Positions 1-8,128 of a stretch of 37,496 bases of DNA are shown piece after piece. The notes beneath the pieces are model-generated. The model saw only the letters and a list, made by a program, of their open reading frames with translations, searched no databases and was not told the DNA's origin. The translations under genes and the position numbers were made by a program. Position 1 is the stretch's first letter. Each line of letters opens with the position of its first letter. Origin of the DNA: Hydrococcus sp. Prado102 (GTDB lineage Bacteria > Cyanobacteriota > Cyanobacteriia > Cyanobacteriales > Microcystaceae); NCBI GenBank assembly GCA_025454425.1, contig JALOOL010000015.1, positions 1 to 37,496 on the forward strand. The letters are read 5' to 3'.

Positions 1-2
1 AT

Positions 3-50
3 CTGTTAAGGATTAAAGTGCGAACTCGACCCTTTTGGGTTACTTAACAG
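3..50 (-). mobile_element. IS200/IS605-type end hairpin overlapping the 3' end of tnpB (putative right end / omega-RNA 3' part)
   Basis: An 8-bp inverted repeat, CTGTTAAG at 3-10 and CTTAACAG at 43-50, encloses a second hairpin, ACCC-TTTT-GGGT at 29-40. The structure overlaps the tnpB stop codon. In TnpB families the omega-RNA scaffold overlaps the 3' end of the gene and runs to the element's right end, so this is the expected place for it. The true element boundary is not determined and may lie off the window edge. Confidence 0.5.
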
Positions 51-1284
51 AAGCCAGTAATCCCCCTATTTCTAGGTTTCGACTGAACGAATCGCACCAT
101 GAAGTAGAGCTAGGCGACTCCACGCCTGTAGAGGCTCGTTCCAAACCCCTTGCCCAAATCAGGTTAACTCTCGCTGCATTTACATCCCTGTCTTCGCTAT
201 GACCGCAGTGAGAGCAAATATGTACTCGGTCAGCTAAAGTTTTAGGCGTTAATTCCCAACAAAGGGCGCAACGCTGAGTCGGTTTAAGTTGGCGAGTTGG
301 AGACTCCACATAGAATCCACCTGCTTCTGCTAACTTATACTCAAGCATTTGCCCAATCATGCAAAAGCCAACATCAAGCATAGAACGGTTAAGTCCAGTT
401 TTCTGATGCTTCCGTTTACTGCCCTTTTTGGCTTTTGCTGTCATACCTTTGACGTTTAGTTGTTCTCCAGCAACTAGGCTATTACTGCTAACTATGCTGC
501 TGGTTGTTTGATGTAGCCAATCAGAGCGTTGACGAGCTATTTTACGTTGTAGTTTAGAAACGACTTTGCGTTGTTTTTTCCATCGGCGTGAAGCTTTAAT
601 TTTTTTGTTTCGGTTTGGCGCACGTTTGCGGCGTAGCTTTTTAGATGCTACCTTAACTTTTTGTTGCCCATCTTTGACAAAATTTGGTTTAGAGATTTGC
701 TCTCCCGTTGAGAGTGTAATCGCCTCTTTACAGCCCAAATCAATACCAACTGCGCTATTGCCCGTTTCTCTAACTGGGGAACAGTTTACGGTTAAGCTGG
801 CATACCACTTATCGTTACGGAAAATTATGGTGCAAGTAGTAGGCGTTCCCCATGTCCGTGCCTTGCCTCGCATCTGAATACTGCCAAGATTAGACAAAAC
901 TAAATAGCCGTTGTCGCCCGTTGTATGAGCTTTCCAGCCAGCAGAGCAAGGATATGTCCATCCGCTATATCGGCGCGACGCTTTAAATTTGGGATATTTC
1001 CCTAATCCTCTAAAAAAGCGTTCCATAGCAAAATCTACCCGTTTTAAGGTAGCTTGGAGAGCATGAGAACCAAGTAATTTATACTCACACCAAACTTCTT
1101 TAAAAGCGGGTAGACTGTTTTGCTGTTCTATGTAATTAACTGAGTGACCGAACTTCTGATACTGGGTTTTGCGGTTGTATACTGCCGCGTTATATAACAG
1201 ACAATGCAATTTACGCCAGTAGTGTAATGTTTTCTCCTGGTCGCGAGTTGGGTAAAGTCGGTAAGTAACGCGGCGTGTTATCAT
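40..1284 (-). CDS. tnpB: TnpB RNA-guided nuclease, IS200/IS605 group (canonical catalytic site)
   Basis: TnpB-family protein of about 414 aa. TnpB proteins are RuvC nucleases guided by an omega-RNA made from the element's own end. Seen: the N-terminal RRVTYRLYPT stretch, RuvC-I Asp in GIDLG (about residue 180), RuvC-II Glu in GEQLNVKGM (about 270), a four-Cys zinc finger (CALC then CSHC, about 335-358), and RuvC-III Asp in DRDVNAAR (about 361). All three catalytic acids are present, so the enzyme looks intact. I start it at the ATG at 1284, followed by ITRRVTYRLYP. A longer reading to 1314 would run through an inverted repeat. No tnpA is visible beside it. It diverges from a small RHH gene across a short dyad and may share control with it. 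Confidence 0.85.
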   Translation of the reverse strand: MITRRVTYRLYPTRDQEKTLHYWRKLHCLLYNAAVYNRKTQYQKFGHSVNYIEQQNSLPAFKEVWCEYKLLGSHALQATLKRVDFAMERFFRGLGKYPKFKASRRYSGWTYPCSAGWKAHTTGDNGYLVLSNLGSIQMRGKARTWGTPTTCTIIFRNDKWYASLTVNCSPVRETGNSAVGIDLGCKEAITLSTGEQISKPNFVKDGQQKVKVASKKLRRKRAPNRNKKIKASRRWKKQRKVVSKLQRKIARQRSDWLHQTTSSIVSSNSLVAGEQLNVKGMTAKAKKGSKRKHQKTGLNRSMLDVGFCMIGQMLEYKLAEAGGFYVESPTRQLKPTQRCALCWELTPKTLADRVHICSHCGHSEDRDVNAARVNLIWARGLERASTGVESPSSTSWCDSFSRNLEIGGLLASVK

Positions 1285-1407
1285 GACATTTATTGTACAT
1301 TCTTTGTACGCCAAATGTCAAAAGAAAAAAGATTACAAATTTGTTATCATGACATTTATTGTACATTCTTTGTACGCCAAATGTCAAAAGAAAAAAGATT
1401 ACAAATT
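1276..1407. repeat. Perfect tandem duplication of a 66-bp unit carrying a 37-bp dyad
   Basis: Bases 1276-1341 and 1342-1407 are identical. Each unit has the dyad arms TGACATTT and AAATGTCA (1284-1291/1313-1320, then 1350-1357/1379-1386), with a second symmetric pair of GTAC tetramers inside (1295-1298 and 1306-1309). The dyad sits between the tnpB ATG (1284) and the first ATG of the RHH frame (1315). Because 66 is a multiple of three, both frames stay open through the extra copy. It could be an operator for the RHH protein, an IS left-end hairpin, or both. Confidence 0.85.
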
Positions 1408-1521
1408 CGTTTGTCAGAAGCGGATTATAATAAACTTGAAGCCTATGCAAATCAAAAAGATATCAGTATGGCTCAAGTCTTACGGGACTATATCAATCGG
1501 CTACCTAAAGCGCAAGATTAA
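1381..1521 (+). CDS. Small ribbon-helix-helix (CopG/Arc-like) DNA-binding protein
   Basis: A 46-aa protein starting MSKEKRLQIRLSEADYNKL, with a short basic beta-strand (KRLQIRL) followed by two predicted helices (SEADYNKLEAYANQ and SMAQVLRDYINRL). This is the ribbon-helix-helix plan of small dimeric repressors. I choose the ATG at 1381. An in-frame ATG at 1315 would give 68 aa, but those extra 22 residues come from the duplicated 66-bp unit and repeat the first nine residues of the real N-terminus. It is divergent from tnpB, with dyad-symmetric DNA between them. Inference: it represses itself and/or tnpB. Known RHH antitoxins look similar, but no toxin gene is adjacent. Confidence 0.65.
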   Translation: MSKEKRLQIRLSEADYNKLEAYANQKDISMAQVLRDYINRLPKAQD

Positions 1522-1623
1522 TTGGCAACTCCACTTTGTTATGTCGCCATGCTATCCTTCCCCATACCGCCAAGGGCTGAGCATGGGGACTGCCGCATTT
1601 TCGTTCAAGTAAGGAAGACAATC

Positions 1624-1653
1624 TGTAGGGGTCAACGACCGTTAACCCCTACA
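1624..1653. repeat. Intergenic hairpin repeat (TGTAGGGGT...ACCCCTACA)
   Basis: A 30-bp near-palindrome with arms TGTAGGGGT and ACCCCTACA and a largely paired centre. It lies downstream of the RHH gene and beyond the 3' end of the convergent prmA, so it could act as a two-way terminator. The form is typical of dispersed cyanobacterial intergenic hairpins. Confidence 0.6.
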
Positions 1654-1760
1654 CAATTTTAATAATGGTTGTTTAACTGACATTGCGATCGCAATCAGAT
1701 TCCAGTGACAGCTAGTAGACGCTCTTGCAACGTGGTTTTAACTCGTTGCGGAACAACTGC

Positions 1761-1799
1761 TTAGAATCCATCGCGTTTTAACCGATGGAGAAGTCAAGG
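1761..1799 (+). mobile_element. Detached IS200/IS605-like right-end hairpin (remnant)
   Basis: The segment reads TTAGAATC, stem CCATCG/CGATGG (1768-1773/1783-1788), a TTTTA-containing loop, then GAGAAGTCAAG. The same skeleton closes the plus-strand tnpB element at 10377-10413 (AAGAATC, hairpin with TTTTA loop, GAGTCGTCAAG). No plus-strand tnpB lies upstream here, so this looks like a solo end left after deletion, or a miniature derivative. It overlaps the last codons of prmA on the other strand and could also help end prmA transcripts. Confidence 0.45.
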
Positions 1800-2684
1800 T
1801 CTTCTGATATTAAGACAAGCCCAATCCTGACGCTTCCAAAAAGCAGCTACAACCCAGCCATGCGCTTCGAGAACTTCCATCACCGATTTAGCTTGGTCTA
1901 ATAATATTCCGCTTAGAATTCCCCAACCTTTGGGTTTAATTAACTTGTCAAACTGGGGAATCATTTCGGTTATCGTGTCTGCTAAGATGTTGCAAAAAAG
2001 ACCGTCAACGCCTTCGGGAGACAATTCTAGTATCTTTTCGATACTACCTTCCTCAACGATCATACGTTCGGGATCGATTTGATTGAGATCGCGATTTTGA
2101 CGCGCCGCACCGACTGCGAGAGGATCGACATCGACAGCATAAACTTTGGGCATATCCATCAGAATAGCTGCGATCGCCAGAATACCAGAACCGCAGCCAA
2201 GATCTGCCAGTACTTGTTCGCCGCCGGGATACATCGTTCGCATCTCTAAAGATTCCAGACATAGCTGGGTGGTTAAATGGGTTCCAGTACCGAAAGCTAC
2301 CCCAGGATCGAGACGCAAAATCAGTCTTGGAGAATCTTCGGGAGGGGTTAACCAAGCGGGATAGACGAGAATGCGATCGCCGACTTCAGTTGGTTCCCAG
2401 TGTTGCTTCCAGCTACTCGACCAATCCTCCTCGTCAATCAAGTGCCAGCGAGTTTGAGGCACAGAAAGTTGCGAAATTAAGGCATCTTGGCGCATCCACA
2501 AAGAAAGTGCCGCTAAATCGAGCGCTTGCGCTTTCATTTGAGGCAAATAAGCCCGAATGAGATAAGATTGCTCTTTAACTTCGGTTGCCGTTCCCGAACA
2601 CCCAAACTTTTGTAACCGCCAAAAAACAGATTCTTCTAAATTTGGGTGACACAGGATTTGAATTTCCCACCAACTGTTTGACAT
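1794..2684 (-). CDS. prmA: Ribosomal protein L11 methyltransferase PrmA
   Basis: SAM-dependent methyltransferase of 296 aa, the usual PrmA length, which methylates ribosomal protein L11 in the cytoplasm. Seen: an N-terminal substrate-recognition region (about residues 1-110), the PrmA-typical GVAFGTGTHLTT segment, the SAM-binding loop LADLGCGSGILAIAA, the acidic end of strand 2 in AVDVDP, and NILADTI, which corresponds to the catalytic-pocket motif. It lies 88 bp downstream of serA on the same strand. This pairing recurs in cyanobacteria, so co-transcription is likely. The bases before the ATG do not show a Shine-Dalgarno sequence. The last codons run into an IS right-end-like hairpin. Confidence 0.93.
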   Translation of the reverse strand: MSNSWWEIQILCHPNLEESVFWRLQKFGCSGTATEVKEQSYLIRAYLPQMKAQALDLAALSLWMRQDALISQLSVPQTRWHLIDEEDWSSSWKQHWEPTEVGDRILVYPAWLTPPEDSPRLILRLDPGVAFGTGTHLTTQLCLESLEMRTMYPGGEQVLADLGCGSGILAIAAILMDMPKVYAVDVDPLAVGAARQNRDLNQIDPERMIVEEGSIEKILELSPEGVDGLFCNILADTITEMIPQFDKLIKPKGWGILSGILLDQAKSVMEVLEAHGWVVAAFWKRQDWACLNIRRP

Positions 2685-2772
2685 AGGAGGATATGAAGTA
2701 TTGGTTATCGATTGCTTTGCTATGAGCTATTGTTCCCAAAACCAATACAAAACTCACAATCGACGATTCTTT

Positions 2773-4353
2773 TTATAGCTTGACCGTGTAGGCCTCGCGA
2801 ATTCCATCAACTTTCGTAATTTGTGCGAGTAATCCCTCCGGTAACGGGTCATCTAGGCTTAACGCCATTACTGCATCGCCTCTGACGATTTTTCGTCCTA
2901 CCTGCATACTGGCGATATTGACATTAAAACTCCCCAACAGCGAACCAATTTTGCCGATCAGTCCCGGCATATCTCGGTGTAGGGTAAATAGCATATTGTT
3001 GCTGGGTGGAACGTTGACAGGGAATTCATCGAGGTCGGTAATGCGGATTTCTCCATTACTCAACAAAGCACCCGTAACCGAATGTTCTCCCATCGATCCT
3101 TGTGCTTCTAAGTGCAGCGAACCGGAATAATCCCGCACCGAAGCATCTTTGGTTTCGATAACGCGAATGCCGCGTTCTTTGGCTTCAATAGCAGCATTGA
3201 CGTAATTGACTCGTTCTCGCAATGCTTGCGAGAGAAGACCTTTGAGAGAGGCTACAACGATGGGTTGACTGTTAATATCAGCCAAATCGCCTTGTAAGCG
3301 AACGGTTAAGCGTTCGATTCGTCCTCCGGCTAGTTGACCGACCAGAGTACCGAGGGTTTCTGCCAAGCGTAGATAGGGTCTGAGTTTTTCCATGACATCG
3401 GGGGTCAATCCTGGGATATTGACGGCGGAACGGGCGGGCAATCCCAGCAAAACGTCGCGAATTTGTTCTGCAACGTCGATCGCGACATTAACCTGTGCTT
3501 CTTCAGTAGAAGCGCCTAAATGAGGGGTTAAAATGACTTTAGAGCCGAGTTCTCGCAATTTGGATTCTCCAAGCGGTTCTTGCTCGAATACGTCTAAGGC
3601 TGCCCCTGCAATTTTGCCTGTTTCGATAGCTTCGGCTAAAGCATTTTCATCGATAATGCCACCTCTCGAACAGTTGATAATGCGGGCGGTTGGCTTCATT
3701 TTAGCCAGAGTTTTAGCATCGATTAGGTGGGTGGTTTCTGGGGTTTTGGGAATGTGTAGGGTTATGTAATCGGCTTCTGAAAAGAGAAAATCTAAATCTA
3801 CTAAAGTACAACCCAACCGATCTGCCCGTTCTTTGGAAATAAAGGGGTCATAAGCGAGGATCTTCATACCCATCGCTTTCGCAACGGTTGCTACATGAGA
3901 ACCAATTTTTCCTAAACCGATTACTCCCAAGTTTTTTTTGTAAACTTCGGAACCGATATAGCTTTTGCGATCCCATTTGTTAGCTTTGATAGAGGTATTC
4001 GCATCGGGAATGTAGCGCGATAGGGATAGCATCATAGCTAGGGCGTGTTCGGCAGCAGCAATAGTATTGCCTTCGGGAGAGTTGACGACGATAATGCCTT
4101 GACGAGTAGCCGCTGGAACGTCGATGTTATCTACGCCTACGCCTGCCCTACCGATAATTTTAAGTTGCCCTCCTGCTTGAATAATTTCTTGAGTGACTCG
4201 CGTTCCCGAACGTAGCATTAGGGCATCGTATTCGGGAATAATTTTAATTAATTCTTCAACAGGTAGCCCCGTTTTGACATCTACTTGGGCAACTTGGGAG
4301 AGAATATCAATGCCTACTTGGTCGATGGGATCGGATACGAGAACTTTTGCCAT
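2773..4353 (-). CDS. serA: D-3-phosphoglycerate dehydrogenase
   Basis: First enzyme of serine synthesis: oxidises 3-phosphoglycerate to 3-phosphohydroxypyruvate with NAD+. It is the 526-aa long form. Seen: N-terminal substrate-binding part, Rossmann motif GVIGLGKIGSHVA, the catalytic residues in NCSRGGIID (Arg), FEQEP (Glu) and TPHLGAST (His), an intervening domain (about 330-450), and a C-terminal ACT domain beginning LFTLHRDMPGLIGKIGSLLG, which in this family gives serine feedback or tetramer contacts. I start at MAKVLVSDP (4353), the usual N-terminus. A reading from 4392 would add 13 unlikely residues. It is first in a likely serA-prmA unit. Confidence 0.95.
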   Translation of the reverse strand: MAKVLVSDPIDQVGIDILSQVAQVDVKTGLPVEELIKIIPEYDALMLRSGTRVTQEIIQAGGQLKIIGRAGVGVDNIDVPAATRQGIIVVNSPEGNTIAAAEHALAMMLSLSRYIPDANTSIKANKWDRKSYIGSEVYKKNLGVIGLGKIGSHVATVAKAMGMKILAYDPFISKERADRLGCTLVDLDFLFSEADYITLHIPKTPETTHLIDAKTLAKMKPTARIINCSRGGIIDENALAEAIETGKIAGAALDVFEQEPLGESKLRELGSKVILTPHLGASTEEAQVNVAIDVAEQIRDVLLGLPARSAVNIPGLTPDVMEKLRPYLRLAETLGTLVGQLAGGRIERLTVRLQGDLADINSQPIVVASLKGLLSQALRERVNYVNAAIEAKERGIRVIETKDASVRDYSGSLHLEAQGSMGEHSVTGALLSNGEIRITDLDEFPVNVPPSNNMLFTLHRDMPGLIGKIGSLLGSFNVNIASMQVGRKIVRGDAVMALSLDDPLPEGLLAQITKVDGIREAYTVKL

Positions 4354-4458
4354 AATCGCTCGGATAATTTGCTCTTCTATAGTTTCGGTCATGCACCGCA
4401 GGAGTTATTGTAACGGTAAAGGTAGCGCGATGCCTTGAATTCTTAAAAAGATTTCCGG

Positions 4459-4562
4459 TTTTGGGGATTGGGGATTGGTGAATGGTGAATGGGAAAAAAT
4501 AGATAAAGGTTTTTCCCTTTCCCCCTTACCTCTTACCCTTTCCCCAGGTTCCCCAGGCGAAG
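4459..4562. repeat. Low-complexity intergenic repeats between the GT39 gene and serA
   Basis: Tandem GGGGATT and GGTGAAT heptamers (about 4462-4492) are followed by a pyrimidine-rich CCCTTTCCCCC/CCCTTTCCCC stretch. The heptamer GGTGAAT recurs at 8443-8463. Fragments of the CCCTT/TTTCCCC stretch recur, with an opposing purine-rich arm, at 27786-27858. Confidence 0.6.
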
Positions 4563-4569
4563 CCCATCA

Positions 4570-5937
4570 TTAATACCAAGAATCAAACCACATTCGGCGG
4601 TGGAATTCTTCGTCATTAAGCGGTAAACCTAGATAAATAGGTAGCCAATAGACAAAACCCCATAAAATTGCAAAGATAATGCTAACTGCGATCGCCCTCC
4701 ACCAACGATTATTGCTAAATAAACAGCGATCTACCCAATATGCGATCGCTAAAAATCCAAAAACAACAGCCCCTAAATAATAGTAAATAAAACTACAGCG
4801 ATGTACCAACATCCAAGGCAGCCAGTTTGCCCCATAATTTAGCAGAATATAAAGTTTAATCCACAATTGAGAGTCATTTGTTCTATGAAAGATAAATTTC
4901 TGCACGAGGGTTCCGATTAAGAAGAGAATCGCGATCGCACTCAACCACCATAAAATCGGATTGCCCATGCCATGCACGTCATAGACAATTTTTGAGTTGG
5001 CAGAATTGTTTGTTGTTTCGTAGAGATAGGCAACCGGACGAATCATTAATACCCAACTATACCAAGGAGAACAGTAAGGATGCACTTTCGCGTTATTGCC
5101 TAACTGTTGGTGAAACGTCCAGCTTTTTTCGTGCAATGCCCAAAATCCTCGATTGGGATAGAATTGCAAGTGAGGAATCCAAATTAAGCAATAAAAGATC
5201 GCTGGAACGATAGCTAATGCTAATAATAAAGCAATGATTTTGAGTTGAGTTAATTTCCGAACAAACGGTTGTATGGATATTTCTAAACGATTTTGCCACC
5301 AACGAATTAGCCAAACATTTATACAAACTAAATATATTCCTAATAAAAATCCCAATCCATACCATTTAACCGAAACAGTTGCACCAAAGAAAATTCCAGT
5401 CAAAATTAAATACAGCCAGCGTAAAATAAATTTAGTATTTAATGCTAATAAAAAACACCACTGACCCAATAATCCAAAGAAAACTATATAAATGCTTAAT
5501 AAGGCATAACGCGACTCGACTAAAAGCAATCCATCAGCAGAAGTTAATAATCCTGCGATGAAAGCATAGCTGCGACGATGGCTTAATTGATAAGCAATTC
5601 CAGCAACAATTAAAGGAATCAATGAACCTGTCAGCGCATTAAGCCAACGGTAATTAAATGCTGAGTTTTGTTCTTGAAATATCCAACCTTGAAGGTTACT
5701 AATCCAGATAGCAAAAGCAATTAAATATTTTCCTAGTGGTGGATGAACGTCGAAAAATGGGGTATGAGTTAAATAGTCTTTGGCATATTTAACATAATAA
5801 ACTTCATCAAATACAGGGCGATCGAATCTTCCCAATCCCCAAAATCGTAACGCTAATGAGGAAAAAAATAAAGTTGCGATCGCGATCCAAAACCAAGGAA
5901 GAGTTTGAAAATAAGAAGGGATTTTTCGAGCGTTCAT
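4570..5937 (-). CDS. Dolichyl-phosphate-mannose--protein mannosyltransferase-like (GT39) membrane glycosyltransferase
   Basis: A 455-aa polytopic membrane protein of the PMT/GT39 type, which transfers a sugar from a polyprenyl-phosphate carrier on the outer face of the membrane. Seen: a first hydrophobic helix, then the first external loop with FDEVYYVKYAKDYL, holding the acidic DE pair typical of GT-C catalytic sites, then DVHPPLGKYL, another family hallmark. Many hydrophobic helices follow to the C-terminus. Bacterial relatives O-mannosylate proteins, but the acceptor here is unknown. It lies 108 bp downstream of another large membrane protein on the same strand, and the two may act in one surface-glycan or glycoprotein pathway. 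Confidence 0.85.
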   Translation of the reverse strand: MNARKIPSYFQTLPWFWIAIATLFFSSLALRFWGLGRFDRPVFDEVYYVKYAKDYLTHTPFFDVHPPLGKYLIAFAIWISNLQGWIFQEQNSAFNYRWLNALTGSLIPLIVAGIAYQLSHRRSYAFIAGLLTSADGLLLVESRYALLSIYIVFFGLLGQWCFLLALNTKFILRWLYLILTGIFFGATVSVKWYGLGFLLGIYLVCINVWLIRWWQNRLEISIQPFVRKLTQLKIIALLLALAIVPAIFYCLIWIPHLQFYPNRGFWALHEKSWTFHQQLGNNAKVHPYCSPWYSWVLMIRPVAYLYETTNNSANSKIVYDVHGMGNPILWWLSAIAILFLIGTLVQKFIFHRTNDSQLWIKLYILLNYGANWLPWMLVHRCSFIYYYLGAVVFGFLAIAYWVDRCLFSNNRWWRAIAVSIIFAILWGFVYWLPIYLGLPLNDEEFHRRMWFDSWY

Positions 5938-5956
5938 TCTCTTCTCTCTTTATTTA

Positions 5957-6030
5957 TAGGTTGGGTTAAGCAATAGCGAATTCCAACAAAGCTTGTTGAT
6001 GTTGGGTTGAGGGACGAAACCCAACCTACA
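5957..6030. repeat. Dispersed repeat TAGGTTGGGTT...AACCCAACCTAC, copy 1
   Basis: Inverted-repeat unit with outer arms TAGGTTGGGTT and AACCCAACCTA and internal AAAGCTTGTTGATGTTGGGTT. A second copy, carrying an insert, lies at 22805-22926. It separates the two glycosyltransferase-like genes. Confidence 0.75.
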
Positions 6031-6045
6031 ACTATTTAAAGTTAT

Positions 6046-7797
6046 TTAAAATTTCAACCCATCGATACATTTTGCTTCTATAACTACAAAATCTTCTGTT
6101 TTAAAAATAGAGCAAATTTCCATTGCTTTTTTTAGAACTGGAATAGTATCTCCTTCTAGTTTAGCTTGAGCTTCTTGTGTATAAGGTTGAAACTGTTGTA
6201 ACCAGCGATCGCTTAAATAATCTAAGTCAAAAGCATCTTGGTCGAGCAAGAATAAATCAATATTATAAGTGTTAATAAACTGTTTTACTTCTTCTGGGTT
6301 AGAACTATAATGTGCTTGAATTAGATCGATAATTTTTTGACGGATTTGACTGTAGTAGCCCCAATGATAGGGGATTGAATATTCCCTAGCAGTTAAAATG
6401 GAGCGCTGCGTAAAACTAGGCAAGTTACTATTTGTATCTTCTGCCAAGGAAGCAATAAGAATGTCTTTGGGTTGTTTCTGAAAAAAATCGTAGAGTTCGG
6501 GAGTTTGTCCAGTCAGGTAGACTTTAGTAGGAAAGTTGTCTAAAAAGCTAGGATAAAAAAGAATGACGAAATAAAGCAATATGGTAAAAAATAAAGCAAT
6601 TATCGATTTAATAAAAGTTGATTTTAATGTCCATTTAGCAAGTGCGTCTAAAATTAAAGTTAAACTTATTCCGGTAGCTAAAGTAATCGCAATACTAAAA
6701 CTATAAGCAGTATAACGATTGGGTAAATGAAGTTTAAATAAAAAAGCATGAGCGATGCAAAACATTATTAAAGAAACTAAAATAAGCTGCGGAATCAACC
6801 AAATTTTGGATTTAATTCGTTTAGCTAAGGGAAATAGTATTGGAAACTTAATAAAGATAGGTAAAAATAATCCAGTGATAAGCGTTAGAGGAACGAGTGG
6901 ATAAGTAGAAAACATTCCACTGCGTCTACCTGTAAAAAAATATTGGAAAAAACTTTTATAAAAAAATTCGCTGCGTCCTCCTGGTAAAAATTCTGGTAAT
7001 TGTTTTGCTTGTTCGACGCTAATAATTGGTGCAAATTCAGATTTAGTTAAAGCATAGGGAAGCATCACTAGTAATGCCATTCCTAAACCCATGAAACAAA
7101 AACGATAATCTTGAGAATTCTGCAAGAAGTAAAAGCCTTTTTTTTTCCATTTGATGAGTTGAATGATAAGAAGACCGCTACAAAGAAAAACACTATGAGG
7201 ATAAAATAATCCTGCTACTAAAATTGTCGCCAAACAGGGCAATAAAGATCTACGAGATAGATAATATAAAAAAGCTAGTAAAATAACATAGGTAAATGCC
7301 CTCGGCGTTGCAGAAGCAATATCATCTCTCATCCAAACATTTTGGTTAAAAACTAAAGAGCAAAGAAATGCCGTTCCTGGGATTGGGATGAATTCTAGCG
7401 CCAAAGCAAAACAGTAAGTAGTAGTAATTAATGAGATAAAAATGGGTAAAATTTTATTGAAAATTAATGGGTTAATTCCAAGCGCGATCGCACCTCGATA
7501 AATTGTTTGATATCCAATCGGAGCAACCGATTGAAAATAATCGGCAATGAGATCGTTAGAAAACAATTCTGGATCGCTAAATCGCATCATCCAAAAAACG
7601 TGCTGTCGCGCATCGTCTTGCACGACATATTCGCTGCTAAATGCTTGTCGAACTGCTAAAAAGCTATAGAAAAGAGAAAAAGTTAGACTGAGAACCAACC
7701 AAAAAATTAGCTTTTTTCTAGAAATTTTTCGGTCATTACTGCCAAAAAAATCAAAGAGTTTAGCTAGATTAACTGCAATTTGATTCATATTAAACAT
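6046..7797 (-). CDS. Large polytopic membrane protein, possibly a GT-C-fold glycosyltransferase
   Basis: A 583-aa protein that I do not assign to a named family. Seen: a cytosolic N-terminus, a first membrane helix (about residues 27-48), a long external loop with VVQDDARQHVFWMMRF, about ten further hydrophobic helices, and a soluble C-terminal tail (about 440-583). An acidic DD pair just after the first helix is the position of the catalytic acid in GT-C enzymes, which suggests but does not prove a lipid-linked sugar transferase. The next gene on the strand is a GT39 enzyme. The ATG at 7788 (MNQ...) is an alternative start. Base composition is AT-rich relative to serA and the ccm/rbc genes. 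Confidence 0.7.
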   Translation of the reverse strand: MFNMNQIAVNLAKLFDFFGSNDRKISRKKLIFWLVLSLTFSLFYSFLAVRQAFSSEYVVQDDARQHVFWMMRFSDPELFSNDLIADYFQSVAPIGYQTIYRGAIALGINPLIFNKILPIFISLITTTYCFALALEFIPIPGTAFLCSLVFNQNVWMRDDIASATPRAFTYVILLAFLYYLSRRSLLPCLATILVAGLFYPHSVFLCSGLLIIQLIKWKKKGFYFLQNSQDYRFCFMGLGMALLVMLPYALTKSEFAPIISVEQAKQLPEFLPGGRSEFFYKSFFQYFFTGRRSGMFSTYPLVPLTLITGLFLPIFIKFPILFPLAKRIKSKIWLIPQLILVSLIMFCIAHAFLFKLHLPNRYTAYSFSIAITLATGISLTLILDALAKWTLKSTFIKSIIALFFTILLYFVILFYPSFLDNFPTKVYLTGQTPELYDFFQKQPKDILIASLAEDTNSNLPSFTQRSILTAREYSIPYHWGYYSQIRQKIIDLIQAHYSSNPEEVKQFINTYNIDLFLLDQDAFDLDYLSDRWLQQFQPYTQEAQAKLEGDTIPVLKKAMEICSIFKTEDFVVIEAKCIDGLKF

Positions 7798-8128
7798 TTA
7801 GTTAAAAAATCTCAATTCTAAAACTAGAATTTTAAAAATTATCTGTTCTCGGATGGCTTCATACAGATAGACTTCAGAATTTTATAGTTTCCCATTTCAA
7901 AACTCAACTGTATAAAAATAGAAGGCAAGTCCCAAGATTGCACAGTAATGTGAAATTTACTTTACCATTTTAGGTAAGATGCTTTTGTAGCGCGATCGCA
8001 CCCATTCCAGAATAATCTAATCTAGCGATTAAAAAAATCTCCCATAGAATCCCCTATCTTGAGGCAAGATATAGCACAATACAAGATAGTTACAAAACTT
8101 TAGAAAACTTTTAAGACTGGGGAACATC
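7798..8128. promoter_or_regulatory. Divergent intergenic region with two hairpins
   Basis: This 331-bp stretch separates the minus-strand membrane protein from the plus-strand gene at 8129 and should carry both promoters. Two small hairpins are visible: AATTCTA-AAAC-TAGAATT at 7814-7831, just upstream of the membrane gene, and TATCTTG-AGG-CAAGATA at 8055-8071, in the likely leader of the plus-strand gene. One HIP1 site lies near 7992. I recognise no named regulator site. Confidence 0.45.

Noticed and set aside
1276-1407. Tandem 66-bp repeat as a possible CRISPR array
   Set aside because: Two abutting identical units with no spacers, and a start codon in each. This is a simple tandem duplication.
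1283-1612. 109-aa plus-strand frame overlapping the RHH gene
   Set aside because: Its first half is a translation of the duplicated dyad and the rest lacks any domain. The RHH frame is the better reading.
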